Part shown: positions 6,549 through 7,656 of the stretch, one piece after another
Numbering within the stretch: the first letter of the stretch is position 1
How the letters are laid out: every line of letters starts with the position of its first letter
Origin: Candidatus Methanosuratincola petrocarbonis (ex Vanwonterghem et al. 2016)
GTDB lineage: Archaea > Thermoproteota > Methanomethylicia > Methanomethylicales > Methanomethylicaceae
Length of the DNA: 7,656 bases
Reading direction: 5' to 3'
Assembly: GCA_001717015.1 (NCBI GenBank)
Contig: MAGV01000014.1
Span: 2,737-10,392 of the forward strand
Translations under genes and position numbers: made by a program
The notes under the pieces: generated by a model
What the model was told of the DNA's origin: nothing
What the model saw: the letters and a program-made list of their open reading frames with translations, nothing else
Databases searched by the model: none

Positions 6549-7656
6549 ATGACCAGTGAAGGACATGGCACTCCCTTGAACGCCGCCCCCTGCGCCTCAA
6601 CCTCAACAAACGCCTTTCTTGCCTCGACTAACGCCCCTCATTCTTCTATGAATACCGCTCCAGCACCCCCCGCAGGAGGATCGATATCCGAGGAATACCG
6701 GGGCTATGCTGCCTTCATGGCTTTCCTCACCGCCCACTACTTGGAGTGTAAAGCTGAATACGACCCCCTCTCGGTCTTCTCATCGTCGAAGATAGACCTC
6801 ATCCCGTACCAGATCCACGATTTTGCGAAGCTCATGGAGGAGGAGATGAGGGGCGGGTGCATCCGCACGCTCATAGCCTACGAGACCGGGCTTGGTAAGA
6901 CCATCTTGGTGGGGATGCTGATCAAGGAGCTCCTTGGCAGGTCCGAGTTCCCGCTCAAGCCGCCGAGACCGCCAGCCAGGAGGATCCTGATAATCACGCC
7001 CCCCTCAGTGCTCCCGCAGTTCAGGGCAGAGATGAATGACAAGTTCGGGCTAGAGTTCACCACATTCGATCCCAAGAATCCATCCTTCGCGGACCTCACG
7101 ATAGCCTCGATGGAGACCCTGAAGGCAGACCGGTGGGAAGAGCGGCTCTCCTCCCAGGAGTGGGATATGATCGTCGTGGACGAGTACCACCGCGTATCCC
7201 CGGACAACTTGAGGGGGAGGCTGGTCTCGCTGCTCACGAAGAAGACCCGGCACTTCATTGCCCTCACAGCCACTCCTCACGACGGATCCTCCGAGAAGTA
7301 CAACTTCCGCCTGAGCAAGATCGCCCCGAGCCCGCTCGTCATCAGGAGGACTAAGAAGGAGGGCAAGGACATCAACAACCGCCCCCTCTTCGACCAGCTT
7401 GTGGAAGAAAGGAAGGAGGAGCCGCCCGTCACGCCGGATGAGGAGGACTTCTACCGGTCCGCAGAGCAGTACATAAGGAGGATCTACCGCGCCGGGCGAG
7501 GGTACGGGCTCCTCGGCGTTATAGTGAGCAGGGCCATATCCTCGAGTATGAGGGCGGGTCTGAAGCTGCTGAAGAGGAGGAGGGAGAAGATCGTCCTGGA
7601 CCAGATCGAGGGCATCACCGACGAGGAGGCAGAGGAATACGCAGAGAGGGTGAGGG
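6549..7656 (+). CDS. SNF2-type superfamily 2 helicase/translocase, N-terminal part (3' end outside window)
   Basis: The frame is open from ATG 6549 to the window edge, giving 369 residues. It encodes the first RecA-like domain of an SNF2-family (COG0553-like) ATPase: Q-motif region LIPYQIHDFAKL (84-95), motif I ETGLGKT (112-118), motif Ia ILIITPPSVLPQF (146-158), motif II DEYH (211-214, in place of the more common DEAH) and motif III TATPHDG (240-246). The segment after residue 295, including GLLGVIVSRAISSSMRAGLK (320-339), resembles the region that links to the second RecA domain in DrmD/BrxHII-type helicases. The second RecA domain and any C-terminal module lie beyond the window. Residues 1-47 are low complexity (Ser, Thr, Ala, Pro, Asn) and may be a disordered tail, or an over-long start if translation begins at ATG 6648. 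It probably translocates on double-stranded DNA as part of the defence complex. No nuclease motif is visible in this part. Confidence 0.88.
   Translation, partial: MTSEGHGTPLNAAPCASTSTNAFLASTNAPHSSMNTAPAPPAGGSISEEYRGYAAFMAFLTAHYLECKAEYDPLSVFSSSKIDLIPYQIHDFAKLMEEEMRGGCIRTLIAYETGLGKTILVGMLIKELLGRSEFPLKPPRPPARRILIITPPSVLPQFRAEMNDKFGLEFTTFDPKNPSFADLTIASMETLKADRWEERLSSQEWDMIVVDEYHRVSPDNLRGRLVSLLTKKTRHFIALTATPHDGSSEKYNFRLSKIAPSPLVIRRTKKEGKDINNRPLFDQLVEERKEEPPVTPDEEDFYRSAEQYIRRIYRAGRGYGLLGVIVSRAISSSMRAGLKLLKRRREKIVLDQIEGITDEEAEEYAERVR

Noticed and set aside
5807..6571. 254-residue reverse-strand ORF
   Set aside because: It is antisense to the methyltransferase's C-terminal region, which has a coherent protein and codon pattern. 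The antisense product is Arg/Pro/Leu-rich, as expected of a mirror frame in GC-rich DNA.
770..7656. Assignment as canonical DISARM
   Set aside because: No DrmA, DrmB or DrmC homologue is visible, and a DUF499-type ATPase is not a standard DISARM component. Only the methylase plus SNF2 helicase pairing is shared.
1..7656. CRISPR array, tRNA, rRNA or insertion sequence
   Set aside because: No regularly spaced direct repeats, cloverleaf-like sequence, rRNA motifs, transposase reading frame or terminal inverted repeats were seen on reading both strands.

Overview
The window looks archaeal. Arginine is mostly AGG and isoleucine very often ATA, start sites carry GGAGGT or GGTGAT motifs that fit the archaeal 16S 3' end, and the non-coding DNA before the main operon contains TATA-box-like sequence instead of a clear bacterial -35/-10 pair. 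Coding DNA is GC-rich (about 60% in the stretches I counted), while the main promoter region falls to about 24% GC. I cannot name the lineage. The codon pattern would suit a Thermoproteota/Bathyarchaeia-like or Korarchaeota-like genome, but that is only an impression.

Layout. Positions 1-300 are the C-terminal end of a dihydrolipoamide dehydrogenase-type flavoprotein, a housekeeping gene cut by the window edge and followed by an oligo-T stretch that could end its transcript. Positions 301-769 are a long spacer with no confident gene. It holds a GC-rich hairpin, a small dyad, one doubtful 42-codon reverse-strand ORF and a strongly AT-rich island with TATA-like elements. From 770 to the right edge, four closely spaced genes lie on the + strand and look like one operon: a DUF499-type P-loop ATPase (892 aa), an unrecognised 127-aa protein, a DUF1156-type DNA methyltransferase with a zinc-ribbon insert (865 aa), and an SNF2-type superfamily 2 helicase that runs off the window (369 residues visible). 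Intergenic gaps are 40, 65 and 13 nt.

How they may work together. An ATPase of the DUF499 class, a COG1743-like DNA methyltransferase and an SNF2 helicase form the kind of gene set seen in modification-based anti-phage systems. It resembles the ATPase/methylase/helicase part of BREX (especially the subtype with a COG1743 methylase and SNF2-type helicase) and, more distantly, DISARM. The methyltransferase would mark host DNA, and the ATPase and helicase would act on or translocate along unmarked invading DNA. No PglZ phosphatase, DrmA/B, PLD nuclease or other effector is visible, so the system is either completed to the right of the window or is a variant. The 127-aa protein between the ATPase and the methylase is the least explained component. 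All functional statements about the system are inferred from domain content.
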